DNA from: QFOX01 sp033763655 | GTDB taxonomy: Bacteria; Pseudomonadota; Alphaproteobacteria; Rickettsiales; UBA3002 | Length of the DNA: 64,000 bases | Direction: 5' to 3' | Assembly: GCA_033763655.1 (NCBI GenBank) | Contig: JANRKD010000008.1 | Coordinates: 1-64,000 of the forward strand | The notes under the pieces: generated by a model | The model's input: only the letters and a program-made list of their open reading frames with translations | The model's database searches: none | What the model was told of the DNA's origin: nothing | Position numbers and translations under genes: made by a program | Part shown: positions 61,607-64,000 of the stretch, piece after piece | Layout: each line of letters starts with the position of its first letter | How positions within the stretch are numbered: position 1 is the first letter of the stretch

Positions 61607-62549
61607 ATTGTTCCCGGTATTTTTTGACAATGAACTGCGCCAGCATATTCAGCAGCAGCGTGAAGCAGAACAGGGTGAGGCCGAGCGCAAAAGCGGCCAG
61701 CGTTTTCGGGCTGTTGAACTCCTGATCGCCGGTGAGCAGCGTTACCATCTGCACGGTGACGGTCGTCACCGCCTCAAGCGGGTTGGCGGTGAGGTTGGCG
61801 CTTAAGCCCGCCGCCATGACCACAATCATGGTTTCGCCGATGGCGCGGGCGACGGCCAGTAACACCGCGCCCATGATTCCGGGCAACGCCGAACGCAGCA
61901 CCACGCGGCGGATGGTTTCGGATTTTGTCGCGCCCAGGCCATAGGAGGCATCGCGCAGGCCGCGCGGCACGGCGGTCATCATATCGTCCGACAGCGAAGA
62001 CACGAACGGAATAATCATGATGCCCATGACCAGCCCGGCCACCAGCGCGCTTTCCGAGGCGATTGAGATGCCGATGGCCGCGCCGAAGCCATGCAGGAAC
62101 GGCGCGACGGTCATCACCGCGAAATACCCATAAACCACGGTCGGGATTCCGGCCAGCAGCTCCAACATCGGCTTGGCGACCCGACGCAGGCGCGTTCCGG
62201 CATATTCCGAGAGGTAAATGGCGCTCATCAGCCCGACCGGCACCGCCACCACCAGCGCAATCAGCGTAATCATGAATGTGCCTACCAGCAGCGGCAGGGC
62301 GCCAAACGCGCCGCTGGCGCCGGATTGATCGGCGCGTATCGCAGTCTGCGGGCTCCATTGCGTACCAAACAGGAAATCCGTCAGCGGCACCTGCGCGAAG
62401 AATGCCAGCGCCTCGCTGACGACCGAATAAACAATCGCCACCGTCACCAGCACCGCAAACCCGGCGGCGGCCCACATCAGCGCCATCACCACCCCTTCGC
62501 CCGGGCGGCGGCGGAACCGCACCATCCGTATCGCCATCGCTCCACGCAT
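61599..62549 (-). CDS. pstC: Phosphate ABC transporter permease PstC
   Basis: Partner permease of PstA, 316 residues, with six hydrophobic segments. The core reads PVGLMSAIYLSEYAGTRLRRVAKPMLELLAGIPTVVYGYFA and the coupling loop AVPRGLRDASYGLGATKSETIRRVVLRSALPGI. GAGGG 7 bp before the ATG gives a strong site that overlaps the phoR stop region (2-bp gap). Confidence 0.94.
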   Translation of the reverse strand: MRGAMAIRMVRFRRRPGEGVVMALMWAAAGFAVLVTVAIVYSVVSEALAFFAQVPLTDFLFGTQWSPQTAIRADQSGASGAFGALPLLVGTFMITLIALVVAVPVGLMSAIYLSEYAGTRLRRVAKPMLELLAGIPTVVYGYFAVMTVAPFLHGFGAAIGISIASESALVAGLVMGIMIIPFVSSLSDDMMTAVPRGLRDASYGLGATKSETIRRVVLRSALPGIMGAVLLAVARAIGETMIVVMAAGLSANLTANPLEAVTTVTVQMVTLLTGDQEFNSPKTLAAFALGLTLFCFTLLLNMLAQFIVKKYREQYE

Positions 62550-62551
62550 CG

Positions 62552-63949
62552 CTAACCCTCAAAAATCGGCAAATAAACCGTAAAGCAGGTGCCCTCGCCC
62601 ACCACCGAATCGACGATAATCGCGCCACGGTGACGCTGCACGATGCCTTTGACAATCGCAAGGCCAAGCCCGGTACCGCCAATCTGGCGGGTGCGCGCCG
62701 AATCGACGCGGTAAAAGCGTTCCATCAGGCGCGGCAGATGCTGCTTAGGGATGCCATCGCCCTGATCGCGCACGCTCATCGCCACCACGCGAGTGAGGTT
62801 GCGCATATTAATATCCTGCGGCAGTTCGCTGGTCACTTTGGCCGCGATGGTCACTTCGGAATCGGCGAAGCCGTATTTAATCGCGTTGCTGATGAGATTA
62901 TGCACGACCTGCGCCAGCTCGTTGCTCTCGCCTTTCACCTGCGGCAGGTTGTCATGCACATTCAGCACCAGCCGCATGTTTTTCTCCGCCGCCATGCGCT
63001 TGAAGTTCTCGGTCTCCTTGCGCAGCACCGCCGCGAGATCCATCGGCTCGGTCGGCACGGCGTGGATGTTCATCTCGATTTTCGACAGCGACAGCAAATC
63101 GCCGATGAGTTGCTGCATGCGGTCGGATTGTTCGAGCATGATTTTGAGGAACTCGATGCGCGCGGGCTCGTCATCCTTCGCTGGCCCGAGCAGGGTTTCG
63201 ACAAAGCCCTTGATGCTGGCCAGCGGCGTGCGCAGCTCGTGGCTGGCATTGGCGACGAAGTCGGCGCGCATCTGCTCGACCGATTTCAACTCGGTAATAT
63301 CGTTCATGGTAATCACGGTCGAAATCCCGCCGACCGTCGGCACCGGAAAGCGTTCGATGATGGCCAGAAAATCGCGCACCACCGGGTCTTCGATACGAAA
63401 CTCGACCTCGCGCCCCTTCAAATCCTGGATGACCGAGGAAATCGCATCGAGTAAATACCGGCTCGCGATGACGTCCTTTAAGTGCTTGCCTGCGAGATTC
63501 TGCCCAAAAATAGCGCGGGCCGCACGGTTGGTGCGCACGATTTTCTTTTCGTCATTCACCATAATCAAAATATCCGGCAGCGTATCGACGAGGATTTCGC
63601 GCTCGGTGATGATGGTTTCCATCTGCTTCTTTTTTACGTCCCAACTGGCCTGCAGCTTCTTTAAGGCCTCGGATAATTCAGCCGCGGAACCAAGAAAGCT
63701 GAGGTCTGGGGCGGCAACGCGCTTATCCTGCGCAATTTCGTTGACGTAATGCGTCAGCGACGAAACGTTCGATAAAAACGGATAAATCAGCATCCCCGTT
63801 GCCAGCGAAATGACGGCATACGCATACATCATCTGCGACAGGCTGAGCACCCCGAGTGCGGCATCAATCCCGAGCACCACCAGCGCCGGGCTGCTGACCA
63901 GCACCAACGACTTGAGCAGGGTATTGAAGGATACATAGGATTTTTTCAT
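62552..63949 (-). CDS. phoR: Phosphate-regulon sensor histidine kinase PhoR
   Basis: A membrane kinase of 465 residues that phosphorylates PhoB when phosphate is scarce. Two N-terminal membrane helices (LVLVSSPALVVLGIDAALGVL, YAYAVISLATGMLIYPFL) with almost no periplasmic loop, a PAS domain (about residues 115-225; DILIMVNDEKKIVRTNRAA), HisKA with the phospho-His in FVANASHELRTPLASIKGF, and the ATPase domain with N (HNLISNAIKYG), DQGDGIPKQHLPRL and GGTGLGLAIVK. It heads the phoR-pstC-pstA-pstB-PAS unit. phoB is not in view, and 63950-64000 shows no clear Pho box. Confidence 0.94.
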   Translation of the reverse strand: MKKSYVSFNTLLKSLVLVSSPALVVLGIDAALGVLSLSQMMYAYAVISLATGMLIYPFLSNVSSLTHYVNEIAQDKRVAAPDLSFLGSAAELSEALKKLQASWDVKKKQMETIITEREILVDTLPDILIMVNDEKKIVRTNRAARAIFGQNLAGKHLKDVIASRYLLDAISSVIQDLKGREVEFRIEDPVVRDFLAIIERFPVPTVGGISTVITMNDITELKSVEQMRADFVANASHELRTPLASIKGFVETLLGPAKDDEPARIEFLKIMLEQSDRMQQLIGDLLSLSKIEMNIHAVPTEPMDLAAVLRKETENFKRMAAEKNMRLVLNVHDNLPQVKGESNELAQVVHNLISNAIKYGFADSEVTIAAKVTSELPQDINMRNLTRVVAMSVRDQGDGIPKQHLPRLMERFYRVDSARTRQIGGTGLGLAIVKGIVQRHRGAIIVDSVVGEGTCFTVYLPIFEG

Positions 63950-64000
63950 AGGTGACTCATTGCCTAAATATGCGTTATACGCAAGAAAAACGGGCTGTTA

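Overview
The window reads as a high-GC chromosome segment of a free-living alphaproteobacterium. Markers of that class are a TrcR-type cell-cycle regulator (DUF1013), a UPF0262 protein beside hisD, a cysteine-free L31, a PstA with a DUF3333-type N-terminus, a GlpX fructose bisphosphatase, class I PHA synthase and 3-hydroxybutyrate dehydrogenase. I cannot place it more finely from sequence alone. One stretch (about 33.2-44.9 kb) is visibly more AT-rich, uses different codons and is a mobile island inserted at a tRNA-Glu gene.

Layout. 0.1-6.2 kb: a palindromic repeat, then glmM, thiD, rpmE, a quinone oxidoreductase, trcR and hldE. 6.3-14.3 kb: a two-partner secretion pair (TpsB transporter and a 1277-residue TpsA exoprotein), two paralogous prepilin-like proteins, cutA and tRNA-Gln. 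14.4-22.6 kb: UPF0262-hisD-hisG, a chemoreceptor, a porin, bdhA and an accessory DUF6273-like protein. 22.6-33.2 kb: typA, then a TetR repressor divergent from a complete RND efflux operon with two palindromic operators between them, an MFS exporter and a small membrane protein.

33.2-44.98 kb is the island. Its core runs from a displaced copy of the tRNA-Glu 3' end (34342-34358, still followed by the tRNA's original terminator) to the rebuilt tRNA-Glu at 44905-44979, with a tyrosine recombinase next to the tRNA. Inside is a four-gene leftward operon whose first three genes match the order and size of T7 genes 13, 14 and 15 (internal virion or ejection proteins). The fourth, in the place of gene 16, is a 487-residue protein carrying palm-domain polymerase motifs A, B and C. 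There is also a truncated T7-type primase zinc ribbon, a MarR-like regulator with an operator, and a 0.2-kb array of short palindromes whose cores resemble T7-type promoters. Capsid, portal, terminase, tail, lysis and recognisable phage RNA polymerase genes are absent. It is either a deletion remnant of a lysogenic T7-like podophage or a compact phage-derived or satellite element. This is the most unusual part of the window. Extra tRNA-tail copies to its left and a HEPN-like gene suggest repeated insertion at the same tRNA.

45-64 kb returns to core genes. They are recJ (with an in-frame palindromic element), glpX, an ORF6N protein, hom and an aminotransferase in one leftward operon, a proline-rich lipoprotein, phaC, an orphan polymorphic-toxin C-terminus with its immunity-like gene, rplM-rpsI, argC, a gamma-carbonic-anhydrase-like protein, an unknown membrane protein, and phoR-pstC-pstA-pstB-PAS in one leftward operon. 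phaC and bdhA indicate storage and re-use of polyhydroxybutyrate. phoR-pst indicates phosphate-limitation sensing, though pstS, phoB and phoU are not in view.
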